The notes under the pieces are model-generated. The model was not told the origin of the DNA. It saw nothing but the letters and a program-made list of their open reading frames with translations, and searched no databases. Made by a program: the position numbers and the translations under genes. A DNA stretch of 64,000 nucleotides from Limimaricola hongkongensis DSM 17492 (lineage in GTDB: Bacteria > Pseudomonadota > Alphaproteobacteria > Rhodobacterales > Rhodobacteraceae), in assembly GCF_000600975.2 (NCBI RefSeq), contig NZ_KK088650.1:434001-498000 (forward strand), read 5' to 3'. This document shows, piece after piece, positions 35,699 through 44,715 of this stretch (position 1 is its first letter; the number at the start of each line of letters is the position of its first letter).

Positions 35699-36388
35699 TC
35701 AGGGCTGGTAGCGAAACCGCGCCTCGCCCAGGCCCTCGATCGCGACGACGCAGTCCTGTCCCGGCGCGACCGGGCCGACGCCTTCGGGCGTGCCGGTCAT
35801 GATCAGGTCGCCCGGATGCAGCGTCACAAGGCGCGACAGATGCGCCACGATTTCCGCCACGCTCCAGATCATGTCGGACAGATCGCCCGCCTGCGCCTCG
35901 GTTCCGTCGACATGGCAGGTGATGCGGCCCCGCGCCGGGTGGCCTATCTCGCGGGCGGGGTGGATCGGGCCGAGCACGGCGGAGGCGTCGAACCCCTTGG
36001 CCATGTCCCACGGGCGGCGCATCTCCTTGGCCTCGGCCTGCAGGTCGCGGCGGGTCAGGTCGTTGCCCGCGCCGTAGCCCCAGACATGGTCGAGCGCATC
36101 CGCCACCGCGATATCCGCGCCGCCCGTGCCGATCAGCACCACCAGCTCGGCCTCGTGGTGCAGGTTCGATGTGGCGCGCGGATAGGGCAGGGTGACGCCG
36201 CTCGCGACGGCGGCGCAGGCGGGCTTGGTGAAGAAGAAGGGCGGCTCGCGGTCGTCGGCGCCCATCTCGCGGGCATGGGCGGCATAGTTGCGCCCGACGC
36301 AGAAGATCCGGTGCAGCCCGACCTCGATGGCCGGATCGCTGGTGGCAAGGCGCGGCGCGGCGGGCGGTGTGACGGCGAGACGGGTCAT
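35699..36388 (-). CDS. Fumarylacetoacetate hydrolase family protein
   Basis: A 229-residue FAH-fold enzyme. FCVGRNYAAHAREMG near residue 25, PPFFFTKPA, LHHEAELVVLIGTGGADI (metal-binding Glu residues) and GYGAGNDLTRRDLQAEAKEM are the family blocks; DLIMTGTPEGVGPVAPG is near the C-terminus. Enzymes of this size include fumarylpyruvate hydrolase, acylpyruvases and oxaloacetate decarboxylases; the exact substrate cannot be told from sequence. The start at 36388 follows GAGGAGTTCGC. It lies downstream of the carboxypeptidase gene, separated by a strong hairpin. Confidence 0.9.
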   Translation of the reverse strand: MTRLAVTPPAAPRLATSDPAIEVGLHRIFCVGRNYAAHAREMGADDREPPFFFTKPACAAVASGVTLPYPRATSNLHHEAELVVLIGTGGADIAVADALDHVWGYGAGNDLTRRDLQAEAKEMRRPWDMAKGFDASAVLGPIHPAREIGHPARGRITCHVDGTEAQAGDLSDMIWSVAEIVAHLSRLVTLHPGDLIMTGTPEGVGPVAPGQDCVVAIEGLGEARFRYQP

Positions 36389-36444
36389 GCGAACTCCTCG
36401 GCTATGCGGCGTCATCTGACGCAGGGACGGCGCCGAAGACAAGA

Positions 36445-36479
36445 CGGCGCCGCGCTTCGGGAGGGAAAGCGCGGCGCCG
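36445..36479 (-). terminator. Perfect 13-bp hairpin after the carboxypeptidase gene
   Basis: CGGCGCCGCGCTT (36445-36457) and AAGCGCGGCGCCG (36467-36479) pair without mismatch around a 9-base loop, 30 bases after the stop of the minus-strand carboxypeptidase gene. The following minus-strand bases (TCTTGTCTTC) are moderately T-rich. Confidence 0.7.
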
Positions 36480-36509
36480 AAAGGGTCGTGACGAGCGGGG
36501 AGGAGGCGC

Positions 36510-38054
36510 TCAGGACGGCCCGATCATGAAACACATCGCGCCGCGCGCCTGCAGGCGGCGGCAGGCGAGATCGGCGGCCTCGTTGGTCAGGCCCATGAAG
36601 TTGGCGTCGAAGCCGCCCGCGCGCTGGGTCACCCGGCGCAGCGCGCCGTCGAGCGCACCCGGCTCGTTGAGCGCGGTCTGGATCAGCACCCGCTCGGCGC
36701 TGCCACGGCTGTTGTAGCGGCCGACATTGATGCCCCAGAGCCGCCCGCCGGAGGTCGAGACGCGGGTCACGACCTCGGGCACCGCCTGCATCCGCGAGGC
36801 ATCGACTGGCGCGATGGCGGCGGCGGTCATGATGATCTCGGTCGGGCGCGGCTCGGGCGTGGTTTCGGGCATCATCGCGGGCGCCACGCCGGCCTCGGCG
36901 AAAAGCTGCGCGGTTTCGGGCGCCATTTGGCTCAGATCTGTGGTCGGGGCGGCGGGGGCCGCAGCGGGCGCCTCGGCGATCTCGACCGGGGCTTGGGCAG
37001 GAGCAGGGGCGGCGGCGGCGGGCGCGGCGGAGACGAGCAGCGCGGCGGCCAGCGCGTCCTCGATGCCCGAGGTGGAGGCGACCTGCACCGCCGCGCTCGT
37101 GCCGGGGCGCTGCTGCGGGCGCAGGCTGTGCCGGACCACGCCGCTCACCCGGATGGTGTGGGCGCCGCTGGTCGGGCCGAGCGCCGGGGCCGCGGCGACC
37201 AGCGCGGGGGCCCGCGTCGCGCCGGGCGCGGTGGGCGAGGAGGCAAAGCCCTGGTCGAGCAGCTTCATCACCCGCGCGTTGCGGTTGGCGGTGGAGGTGC
37301 CGCCGAAGACGGTGGCGATGATCCGGCGGTCGCCGCGCCGGGCCGAGGCCACGAGGTTGTAGCCGGCGGCGTTGGTGAAGCCGGTCTTGATGCCGTCGGC
37401 ACCGTCATAGGCGTCCAGGAAGCGGCGGTTGGTGTTGTTCACCTGCTTCATGCCCGCATCGGCGGAGCGGCGCGAAAACAGGTTATAATACTGCGGGAAG
37501 TCATAGATCATGTGCCGGCCCAGCACGGTCATGTCGCGCGCCGTCGACATGTGGCCATTGGTCGTCAGCCCGTGCTGGTTGACGAAGGTGGTGTTGCGCA
37601 TGCCCATCGCCTGCGCGGTGGCGTTCATGCGCTTGGCGAAGTTCTCTTCGCTGCCCGAGATGGCAAAGCCGATCGCGGTGGCGGCGTCATTGGCGGATTT
37701 GACGGCGGCGGCGCGCAGCAGGTAGCGGAACTTGATCTTCTGACCGGTGCGCAGCCCGAGCTTGGAAGGCGGCTGGGCGGCGGCGCGGGACGGGATGGTC
37801 ACCACCGAATCGAGCCCGATCTCGCCGCGCTGGATCGCCTGAAAGGCGATATACAGCGTCATCATCTTGGTGAGAGAGGCAGGGTGCAGCCGCGTGTCGG
37901 CGTTTTCCTCGTGGATGACGGCGCCGGTCTTGGCGTCGACGACCATCGCCGCATAGGGTGCGGCAAGCGCGCCGGTGGCCACGGCCATGCCCGTCATGAG
38001 TGTGGTAACGAGAAACAGCCCGATCCGGGCCGTCCGAAACAGACGACTGCTCAC
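36510..38054 (-). CDS. D-alanyl-D-alanine carboxypeptidase with SPOR domain
   Basis: A 514-residue penicillin-binding protein of peptidase family S11. Residues 1-32 are a signal peptide. The catalytic motifs are SLTKM (Ser nucleophile and Lys, near residue 61), SANDAATAI (near 118) and KTGFTNAAGYN (near 222). After a Pro/Ala-rich linker of about 130 residues the C-terminus (VSTSGGRLWGINVGRYNSRG to the end) is a SPOR-type domain, which binds denuded glycan at the septum. It removes the terminal D-Ala of peptidoglycan stem peptides in the periplasm. The upstream region is unusually AT-rich and is probably its promoter. Confidence 0.93.
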   Translation of the reverse strand: MSSRLFRTARIGLFLVTTLMTGMAVATGALAAPYAAMVVDAKTGAVIHEENADTRLHPASLTKMMTLYIAFQAIQRGEIGLDSVVTIPSRAAAQPPSKLGLRTGQKIKFRYLLRAAAVKSANDAATAIGFAISGSEENFAKRMNATAQAMGMRNTTFVNQHGLTTNGHMSTARDMTVLGRHMIYDFPQYYNLFSRRSADAGMKQVNNTNRRFLDAYDGADGIKTGFTNAAGYNLVASARRGDRRIIATVFGGTSTANRNARVMKLLDQGFASSPTAPGATRAPALVAAAPALGPTSGAHTIRVSGVVRHSLRPQQRPGTSAAVQVASTSGIEDALAAALLVSAAPAAAAPAPAQAPVEIAEAPAAAPAAPTTDLSQMAPETAQLFAEAGVAPAMMPETTPEPRPTEIIMTAAAIAPVDASRMQAVPEVVTRVSTSGGRLWGINVGRYNSRGSAERVLIQTALNEPGALDGALRRVTQRAGGFDANFMGLTNEAADLACRRLQARGAMCFMIGPS

Positions 38055-38317
38055 GTGGATTGCCCTTTTACTTGCCTCGCGGGTGCCGGTTTTTTTGGAG
38101 TGGGCACCTCAATCATTGTCTCAAAAAATAACACAAACGTTGCGTCACGAAAATAGGCTTATTTCCAATTGGTTTGCTTGAGAACTTCAGGCAACGCCCT
38201 AGGACGGGCCCGACTCGCCCTATGCGGAAGAGGTGCTTTCGCAACAGGCGTATAGCGGGCGCGATGAGCGAGGTGGGCGTGGCGCAAAAGCCGCAGGCAA
38301 GAGCCGCCCGGACCCGG

Positions 38318-39019
38318 TCAGGCCCGCAGGCGCGCAACCTCCGCGGGCAGTGCCGCGAGGCTGTCGATCTGCCGGAACCGCGGATGCCCGAGCGGCGGCG
38401 CGGCGTGTTCGAGCTCCCAGGTGGCCTCGAAGGGGACGTGGATGCCCCAGCCGCCCGCCTCGATCACCGGGATCACGTCGGATTTGAGCGAATTGCCCAC
38501 CATCACCGCGCGGGCGGGCGCCACCGCGTGGCGCGCGAAGATCGCGGCATAGACCGGGGCGGTCTTGTCGGAGACGATCTCCACCGCGTCGAAGGCGTCG
38601 CCGAGGCCCGATTGCGCCAGCTTGCGCTCCTGGTCGAGCAGGTCGCCCTTGGTGACCAGCATCAGCCGCGCGGCGCCCGACAGCGCCTCCACCGCCTCGC
38701 GCACGCCGGGCAGAAGCTCGATCGGATGGGCCAGCATGTCGCGCCCCATCGCCATGATCTCGCTGATCGCGGTGGCGGGCACGCGGGCATCGCTCACCTC
38801 GATCGCGGTCTCGATCATCGACAGCACGAATCCCTTCACCCCGAAGCCGTAGCGCCCGAGATTGCGCCGCTCGGCCGCCAGGAGCCGTTCGCGCAGGTGA
38901 TCCTCGCCCGCGTGATCGCGCAGCAGCTCGACGAATCGCGACTGGGTCGACCGGAAGAACCGCTCGTTGTGCCACAGCGTGTCGTCCGCATCGAAGGCGA
39001 TGGTCCAGCGATCGGGCAT
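38318..39019 (-). CDS. HAD family hydrolase
   Basis: A 233-residue HAD-superfamily protein from the ATG at 39019. Motif I is [20 protein letters not shown], with the DxD and the WHNE continuation seen in a distinct group of bacterial HAD hydrolases; motif II is in [16 protein letters not shown], the Lys of motif III lies near [12 protein letters not shown] and motif IV is in [19 protein letters not shown]. It probably dephosphorylates a small metabolite; the substrate is unknown. It is divergent from clpS. Confidence 0.88.
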   Translation of the reverse strand: MPDRWTIAFDADDTLWHNERFFRSTQSRFVELLRDHAGEDHLRERLLAAERRNLGRYGFGVKGFVLSMIETAIEVSDARVPATAISEIMAMGRDMLAHPIELLPGVREAVEALSGAARLMLVTKGDLLDQERKLAQSGLGDAFDAVEIVSDKTAPVYAAIFARHAVAPARAVMVGNSLKSDVIPVIEAGGWGIHVPFEATWELEHAAPPLGHPRFRQIDSLAALPAEVARLRA

Positions 39020-39138
39020 CCGCGGCACTCCTGGGGCGATGGCCGGGCTTTTCACCACGGCCGGGGCGCTTATATAACGGAGCGCGAGCGAGAATGGCAA
39101 CGAGACGCGGAGCCCAAGCCGAGATGGCCGGAGAGCGG

Positions 39139-39504
39139 ATGACGATGCAAGGCACGATGACGCGCATGGCGCAAACGCGGATGGCGGGCCCGAATGACGG
39201 CGAGGGCGACGATCTCACCGGCGTCAAGACCGAGACGCGCCCCAAGACCAAGCGCCCGCCGCTCTACAAGGTGCTGATCCTCAACGACGACTACACGCCG
39301 ATGGAGTTCGTCGTGCATGTGCTGGAGCGGTTCTTCGGGCTGAGCCACGCGCAGGCCTTCGAGATCATGCTGACCGTGCACAAGAAGGGGCTCGCGGTGG
39401 TCGGCGTGTTCTCCTACGAGATCGCCGAGACCAAGGTGGCGCAGGTGATGGATTTCGCCCAGCGCCACCAGCACCCGTTGCAATGCACGATGGAAAGGGA
39501 ATAG
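39139..39504 (+). CDS. clpS: ATP-dependent Clp protease adaptor ClpS
   Basis: About 121 residues. After a variable N-terminal extension the ClpS core runs from [20 protein letters not shown] through [20 protein letters not shown] to [29 protein letters not shown] and the His of VHKKG are the N-degron-binding signature. ClpS delivers N-end-rule substrates to ClpA, which is encoded about 20 kb away at 59352-61682. Several ATGs are available; 39139 was chosen because GGAGAG lies just before it. Starts at 39124 and 39166 are possible. Confidence 0.93.
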   Translation: MTMQGTMTRMAQTRMAGPNDGEGDDLTGVKTETRPKTKRPPLYKVLILNDDYTPMEFVVHVLERFFGLSHAQAFEIMLTVHKKGLAVVGVFSYEIAETKVAQVMDFAQRHQHPLQCTMERE

Positions 39505-39547
39505 GGGCCCCGGTGCCCCAATTTTCCCCCCTGCCTTCGGAGTGCCC

Positions 39548-40543
39548 ATGGCCGATGCCCGCCTGACCACCGCGATCGAGAGCGGCGCTTTTTCCCTTCC
39601 CGACGGCGCCGTCGCCGTGCTGCGCCCCGCCGCCGGCACCGACCTGTCGGCGCTGCCGCGCGAGCGCAGCGTGATCCTGCACGGGTTCCGCCCCGATATC
39701 GACTGGTGGGAGGCGCAGGGCTGGCGCGTGGCCGAAGCGACCGACACCGCCGAGATGGCGGTGGTCTGCGTGCCGCGCTCCAAGCGGCTGGCGCGCGCGC
39801 TGGTGGCGCGGGCGGCGCGGATCGCCCCGGTGGTGGTGGTCGACGGCCAGAAGACCGACGGCGTCGACAGCCTGTGGCGCGAGATGCGCGCCCGCATCGG
39901 CGACCTGCCTTGCGTGACCCGCGCGCATGGGCGGCTGTTCTGGTTCGCATCCGCCGATGTCGAGCTGTCGGATTGGGACGCGCCGGAGCCCGCGCCGGTC
40001 GATGGCGGTTTCGTCACGCAATGGGGCGCCTTTTCCGCCGATGGCCCCGATCGCGGCTCGCAGCTTCTGGCGCGCGCGCTGCCGAAGAAGCTGCCGGCGC
40101 GGATGGCCGATCTCGGGGCGGGCTGGGGCTATCTCGCGCGTGCCGCGCTCGAACGCGACGGTGTGACATCCATCGACCTGGTCGAGGCCGAGAAGCTGGC
40201 GCTCGACTGCGCGCGGGCCAATGTCACCGATCCGCGCGCGGGCTTCCACTGGGCCGACGCGACGCGTTTCAAACCCGATCATCTCTATGACGGCATCGTG
40301 TCGAACCCGCCCTTCCACACCGGGCGGGCCGCCGATCCGGGGCTGGGCCGGGCCTTCATCACCGCCGCTGCGCGGATGCTCGCCCCCTCGGGGCAGCTGT
40401 GGATGGTCGCCAACCGGCATCTGCCCTATGAAGCCGCCCTGCGCGACAGCTTCCGCACCGTCGAGGAGATCGGCGGCGACAACGCGTTCAAGCTGTTCCA
40501 CGCGATCCGGCCGCTGAAGCCGACCGACAAGAAACCCCGCTGA
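39548..40543 (+). CDS. Class I SAM-dependent methyltransferase, RsmC-like
   Basis: A 331-residue protein with the two-domain layout of RsmC/RlmG rRNA guanine-N2 methyltransferases: a degenerate N-terminal half (about 1-165) and a functional C-terminal half. The latter has the SAM motif MADLGAGWGYLARAAL and the catalytic NPPF motif in GIVSNPPFHTG. RsmC methylates G1207 of 16S rRNA; that role is likely but not proven here. The ATG at 39548 follows GGAGTGCCC. It lies 43 bases after clpS and 25 before the SDR gene. Confidence 0.88.
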   Translation: MADARLTTAIESGAFSLPDGAVAVLRPAAGTDLSALPRERSVILHGFRPDIDWWEAQGWRVAEATDTAEMAVVCVPRSKRLARALVARAARIAPVVVVDGQKTDGVDSLWREMRARIGDLPCVTRAHGRLFWFASADVELSDWDAPEPAPVDGGFVTQWGAFSADGPDRGSQLLARALPKKLPARMADLGAGWGYLARAALERDGVTSIDLVEAEKLALDCARANVTDPRAGFHWADATRFKPDHLYDGIVSNPPFHTGRAADPGLGRAFITAAARMLAPSGQLWMVANRHLPYEAALRDSFRTVEEIGGDNAFKLFHAIRPLKPTDKKPR

Positions 40544-40568
40544 TACCGTCCTTCCACCGGAGACCGTC

Positions 40569-41372
40569 ATGAGCTTTTCCATCGCCGGCAAGACCGCGAT
40601 CGTGACCGGGGCCGCGCATGGCGTCGGGCTCGCCATCGCCCGCGCCATGGTCGAGGCCGGGGCCAACGTGGTCTTCGTCGACCGCGACGAGGCCGCGCTC
40701 GAACGCGAGACATCGGTGCTGCGCGAGGCCGACGGGCCGGTGCGGCATTTCGCGGGTGACCTGCGCGAGCGGCTGACCATCACCAACCTTCTGTCCTTCA
40801 CGGTCGACGCCTTCGACCGGATCGACATCATCGTCAACGCGGCGCGGCAGGTGCGGGTCACCGACCCGTTCGACGCCGAGGATGATTCGGTCGAGCGGCT
40901 CTTGGACCAGAACCTGATGTCGGCGCTCCGGCTGAGCCAGGCGGCGGCCAAGCGGATGATCAAGCAGGCCGATCCCGACAGCGACGCGCCATTGGGATCG
41001 ATCATCAATCTCAGCTCGATCGCGGCGCGGCTGACCCACCCGCAGCTTCTGGCCTATTCGGTGAGCTGCGCCGCGCTCGACCAGATGACCCGGTCGATGG
41101 CGGTGGCGCTGGCCTCCAAGCGGATCCGGGTCAACGCCGTGGCCTTCGGTTCGGTGATGAGCGCCTCGCTCAAGCATTCGCTTTCGGATGACGACGAGGT
41201 CCGCGAGGCGATCTTGCAATGCACGCCGCTGGGCCGCATCGCCAGCGCCAGCGAGGTGTCGGACGCGGTGCAGTACCTCGCCTCCGACGCCTCGGCCTTC
41301 GTCACCGGGCAGGTCATCACCGTCGATGGCGGGCGCAGCCTGATCGATCCGAGCCACGTCCCCGCCCACTGA
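40569..41372 (+). CDS. SDR family oxidoreductase with altered active site
   Basis: A 267-residue short-chain dehydrogenase/reductase fold. The cofactor motif is VTGAAHGVGLAIARAM and the NAG-like motif is IIVNAARQV. The catalytic Ser is in IINLSSIAAR and the Tyr in LLAYSVSCAALDQMTRSM; the Lys that should follow at Tyr+4 is Cys. The C-terminal part is standard (RIRVNAVAFGSVMSASL, GRIASASEVSDAVQYLASD, GQVITVDGG). The fold and likely NAD(P) binding are clear, but chemistry may be altered or lost. It follows the RsmC-like gene closely. Confidence 0.85.
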   Translation: MSFSIAGKTAIVTGAAHGVGLAIARAMVEAGANVVFVDRDEAALERETSVLREADGPVRHFAGDLRERLTITNLLSFTVDAFDRIDIIVNAARQVRVTDPFDAEDDSVERLLDQNLMSALRLSQAAAKRMIKQADPDSDAPLGSIINLSSIAARLTHPQLLAYSVSCAALDQMTRSMAVALASKRIRVNAVAFGSVMSASLKHSLSDDDEVREAILQCTPLGRIASASEVSDAVQYLASDASAFVTGQVITVDGGRSLIDPSHVPAH

Positions 41373-41390
41373 GGCGATCCGCGCCGCCGG

Positions 41391-41777
41391 TCAGGACGGG
41401 TGGCGCGCCACGCATTGCGCCCGCGCCGCGGCCTCGGCCCCGGCCATGCGCTCGCGCCGCGCCAGAAGCTGGTCGAGCTTGACCTTCTCCGCCTCGATGT
41501 CGAGCGTGACCGGCACCCGGATGTCCTCGGCCACGGTGCGGTCGCAAAACCGCCGGACGATGTCGCCGTCATCGGTGCGGTAGCGGCAGAGCTGGCGCCG
41601 CGTGCGCAGCTCCTCGCGCTCCTCGATGCCATAGCCGCGGGCGATGTTGCCGCGGGTCTGCGCGATCAACGCGTCGACGACGCGGCCCTGGCGGCTGACA
41701 TCGGACAGGCAGGCCTCGCGCGGGGTGGCGCAGGCGGCCAGGGCGAGAGGCAGAACAAGCAACAGGGCGGGGCGCAT
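41391..41777 (-). CDS. Small lipoprotein of unknown function
   Basis: A 128-residue protein starting at 41777 after GGAGATCCACG. MRPALLLVLPLALAAC is a lipoprotein signal peptide, with a lipobox ending LAAC (Cys16). The mature part is hydrophilic and largely helical, with CLSDVSRQGRVVDALIAQTR and ARGYGIEEREELRTRR, and five or so cysteines that could pair. No family name comes to mind, though similar small lipoproteins occur in Rhodobacteraceae. It is convergent with the SDR gene and divergent from hemF. Confidence 0.75.
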   Translation of the reverse strand: MRPALLLVLPLALAACATPREACLSDVSRQGRVVDALIAQTRGNIARGYGIEEREELRTRRQLCRYRTDDGDIVRRFCDRTVAEDIRVPVTLDIEAEKVKLDQLLARRERMAGAEAAARAQCVARHPS

Positions 41778-41876
41778 CGTGGATCTCCGGGTCGATTCGG
41801 TCGGGCCAGCTGGTCGCATGGCGGGCCGTTGGAGGGGATGCTAGACGGGGCCGATATTCAATAGCAGGGGGTGCGC

Positions 41877-42770
41877 ATGACCTCGACCATCATGACAAAC
41901 GAGAAAGCCGAGGCGGCGGCGTGGTTTCGCAGCCTGCGCGACGAGATCGTCGCCGCTTTCGAGGCGCTCGAGGACAGCCAGTCCGAGGGGCCGCTGTCGG
42001 AGCGCGCGCCGGGCCGCTTCGAGGTGACCCCGACCTCGCGCAGCGGCGATGATGGCGAGGATGCGGGCGGCGGGCTGATGAGCGTGATGCGCGGCGGCCG
42101 GGTGTTCGAGAAGGTCGGCGTCAACGTCTCGACCGTGCATGGCCGGCTGGGGCAGGCGGCGCAGGCCTCCATGGCGGCGCGCGGCGTGCCGGGCATCGAG
42201 GAGGATGCGCGGTTCTGGGCCTCGGGCATCAGCCTCGTGGCGCATATGCAGAACCCGCACGTGCCGGCGGTGCACATGAACACGCGCATGTTCTGGACGC
42301 CGAAAGCGTGGTGGTTCGGCGGCGGCGCCGATCTCAACCCCTGCATCGAATACGCCGAGGACACCGCGCATTTCCACGACACGCTGAAGCGCCATCTCGA
42401 TCCGCACGGGGCGGATCTCTACCCGGCGCTCAAATCCTGGGCCGACGAGTATTTCTACATCCCGCACCGCAAGCGCGCGCGCGGCGTCGGCGGCGTCTTC
42501 ATGGATGACCGCTGCACCGATGACTGGCGCGCGGATTTCGCGCTGACGCAGGATATGGGGCGCGGTTTCCTGCCCGCATTCCTGCCGCTGGCCGACCGGC
42601 GGCGCGGCATGGCCTGGGACGAGGCCGACAAGGAGACGCAGCTTCTGCATCGCGGGCTCTATGCCGAGTACAACCTCGTCTATGACCGTGGCACCAAGTT
42701 CGGGCTGGCCACCGGCCACGATCCCGACGCGGTGCTGATGAGCCTGCCGCCGCTTGCGAAATGGGCCTGA
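41877..42770 (+). CDS. hemF: Oxygen-dependent coproporphyrinogen III oxidase
   Basis: A 297-residue enzyme that converts coproporphyrinogen III to protoporphyrinogen IX with oxygen. Diagnostic segments are GGGLMSVMRGGRVFEKVGVN, NPHVPAVHMNTRMF, AWWFGGGADLNPC, FYIPHRKRARGVGGVFMDD and AEYNLVYDRGTKFGL. The ATG at 41877 is preferred over the GTG at 41871 because AGGGGG lies 5 bases before it. It works with hemE and hemC further right in the haem pathway, but is not in their operon. Confidence 0.97.
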   Translation: MTSTIMTNEKAEAAAWFRSLRDEIVAAFEALEDSQSEGPLSERAPGRFEVTPTSRSGDDGEDAGGGLMSVMRGGRVFEKVGVNVSTVHGRLGQAAQASMAARGVPGIEEDARFWASGISLVAHMQNPHVPAVHMNTRMFWTPKAWWFGGGADLNPCIEYAEDTAHFHDTLKRHLDPHGADLYPALKSWADEYFYIPHRKRARGVGGVFMDDRCTDDWRADFALTQDMGRGFLPAFLPLADRRRGMAWDEADKETQLLHRGLYAEYNLVYDRGTKFGLATGHDPDAVLMSLPPLAKWA

Positions 42771-42850
42771 ACTTTCGGCTGATCTTCCAAGGGCTTTGAC
42801 CGCCGCGCCGTCCCGGTGTCTTATGATCGGGCAGGCAGCGGGAGATGCGG

Positions 42851-43549
42851 ATGAGTTCGGTCGACAGGCCCGTGGAGGATCAGGGCGCCCCGATCCGGCA
42901 GGAGTTGAGCTCGGCCGAGATGGGGGCGCTGGCGCATCTGTGGCGCGGCGAGGTCTACCGCTCGACCATCTGGCGCACCCGGCTCGACACCACCACCAAC
43001 TGGGCGGTGGTGACGCTGGGCATCGCGCTCTCCATCGCCTTCGCCTCGCGCGAGGCGTCGCCGCTGCCGCTGGTGCTGGTCGGCATCCTGATCCTGTTCT
43101 TTTTGATGCTGGAGGCGCGGCGCTATCGTTATTTCAACGTCTGGCGCGCCCGCTGCCGCTGGCTGGAGACGCATTTCTACGCGCCGATGCTGCAGGACGG
43201 GAACCTGCGGCTGGGCGAGGGCTGGCAGAAGGAGCTGGCCGAGGATTACTGGGTGCCGCGCTACCACGTGTCGTTCCGGGTCTCGGTCGGGCGGCGGATC
43301 CGGCGCAACTACCTGTGGATCCTGCTGATCCAGACGGCGGCCTATATCGGCAAGCTGATCGTGCATCCCAACCCGGTGGCGAATGTCGAGATGTTCGTCG
43401 ACCGCGCCGCGATCGGCCCGGTGCCGGGGCTGGTGGTGCTGGCAATGGGGGCCTTCTACGTCATCGTGTGGAGCGGCTGGGCGATGCAGAGCTGGCACCA
43501 TGACCGGCGGCGCTGGGGCTCGACCCAGCGCCCGACCGGCATGGGATAG
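42851..43549 (+). CDS. DUF2270 domain-containing membrane protein
   Basis: A 232-residue integral membrane protein. The N-terminal cytosolic helix carries LSSAEMGALAHLWRGEVYRS and STIWRTRLDTTTNWAVVTLG, features of the DUF2270 family. There are two membrane spans near residues 53-95 and two more near 165-210, separated by a soluble loop with FYAPMLQDGNLRLGEGWQ and the basic segment VSVGRRIRRNYLWI. Function is unknown. The start at 42851 has GGGAGA upstream at the right distance. It lies 80 bases after hemF and is convergent with hemE. Confidence 0.85.
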   Translation: MSSVDRPVEDQGAPIRQELSSAEMGALAHLWRGEVYRSTIWRTRLDTTTNWAVVTLGIALSIAFASREASPLPLVLVGILILFFLMLEARRYRYFNVWRARCRWLETHFYAPMLQDGNLRLGEGWQKELAEDYWVPRYHVSFRVSVGRRIRRNYLWILLIQTAAYIGKLIVHPNPVANVEMFVDRAAIGPVPGLVVLAMGAFYVIVWSGWAMQSWHHDRRRWGSTQRPTGMG

Positions 43550-43553
43550 GCGT

Positions 43554-44606
43554 TCAGCGGGTTTCGCGCAGCGTCTCGATCATCAGGGCGACGTTGTCGG
43601 GGTCGGCATCGGGCGTGATGCCGTGGCCGAGGTTGAAGACATGCGGCCCCTTCGACAGCGCGTCGCGGATGCGCCGCGTCTCGTCGATCAGATCCTGCCC
43701 GCCGGTCACCATGTGACGGCTGGCGAGGTTGCCCTGCACGCAGGCGATCGGCTGGACGTGTTCGGCGGCCCATTCGGGGCTCACCGCGTCGTCGATGGCG
43801 ATGCAGTCGGCGCCGATGGCGCGCGCGGCATCGGTGAAGCGCGTGCCTGCGCCGCGCGGAAAGGCGATCACCGGAAGGCCCGGATGGCGCGCCTTGAGCG
43901 CGGCGGTGATCCGCGCCATCGGCGCGATCGAATAGCGGTCGAGATCGTCGCCCGAAAGCGATCCGGCCCAGCTGTCGAACAGCTTGACCACCTCGGCCCC
44001 CGCCGCGACCTGCGCGGAGAGATACTCGATCGTGGCCTCGGTGATCCGGTCGATCAGCGCCTCGAACTCGGGACGGTTCTCGTCTTTCAGCGCATGGGCC
44101 GGGCCCTGATCCGGCGTGCCGCGCCCGGCGATCATGTAGGTGGCCACGGTCCATGGCGCCCCGGCAAAGCCGATCAACGTCGTCTCGGAGGGCAGTTCGC
44201 GCGAAAGGATCTTCACCGTCTCGTAGACCGGGGCGAGGTGGTCGTGGATCGCGTCGGCGGGTTTCAGGGCGGCGACGCCGCCCTTTTCCGCGATCGGCGA
44301 CAGGCGCGGGCCCTCGCCGGTGACGAACCACAGGTCGAGCCCGAGCGCCTGCGGCACCAGCAGGATGTCGGCGAACAGGATCGACGCGTCGAAGCCATAG
44401 CGGCGGATCGGCTGCAGCGTCACCTCGGCGGCAAGGTCGGGGGTGTAGCACAGCGACAGGAAATCGCCCGCCTTGGCGCGGGTGGCACGGTATTCGGGCA
44501 AATAGCGTCCGGCCTGCCGCATCATCCAGATCGGCGGCACGGGCAGGGTCTCGCCCGCGAGGGCGCGCAGCAACAGCTTCGACGGGGGGGTGGGGGCAAT
44601 GCTCAT
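43554..44606 (-). CDS. hemE: Uroporphyrinogen decarboxylase
   Basis: A 350-residue enzyme that decarboxylates the four acetate groups of uroporphyrinogen III. The substrate-binding signature [17 protein letters not shown] is near residue 20, followed by the catalytic Asp region [32 protein letters not shown] and a C-terminal [15 protein letters not shown]. Length is standard. The start follows GAGGATGC. It is divergent from hemC, an arrangement that could let both haem genes share one regulatory region of about 110 bases. Confidence 0.97.
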   Translation of the reverse strand: MSIAPTPPSKLLLRALAGETLPVPPIWMMRQAGRYLPEYRATRAKAGDFLSLCYTPDLAAEVTLQPIRRYGFDASILFADILLVPQALGLDLWFVTGEGPRLSPIAEKGGVAALKPADAIHDHLAPVYETVKILSRELPSETTLIGFAGAPWTVATYMIAGRGTPDQGPAHALKDENRPEFEALIDRITEATIEYLSAQVAAGAEVVKLFDSWAGSLSGDDLDRYSIAPMARITAALKARHPGLPVIAFPRGAGTRFTDAARAIGADCIAIDDAVSPEWAAEHVQPIACVQGNLASRHMVTGGQDLIDETRRIRDALSKGPHVFNLGHGITPDADPDNVALMIETLRETR

Positions 44607-44715
44607 GCATCCTCGTCCCGCCGCCGCGCCGCAAAGTCAAGCCGGGCGGGGCGCGGCCCGCGGTCGCGGTTGCCCGAGCTTGCCCAAGACGGACCCCGCG
44701 CGTAGAGACGGGGCC

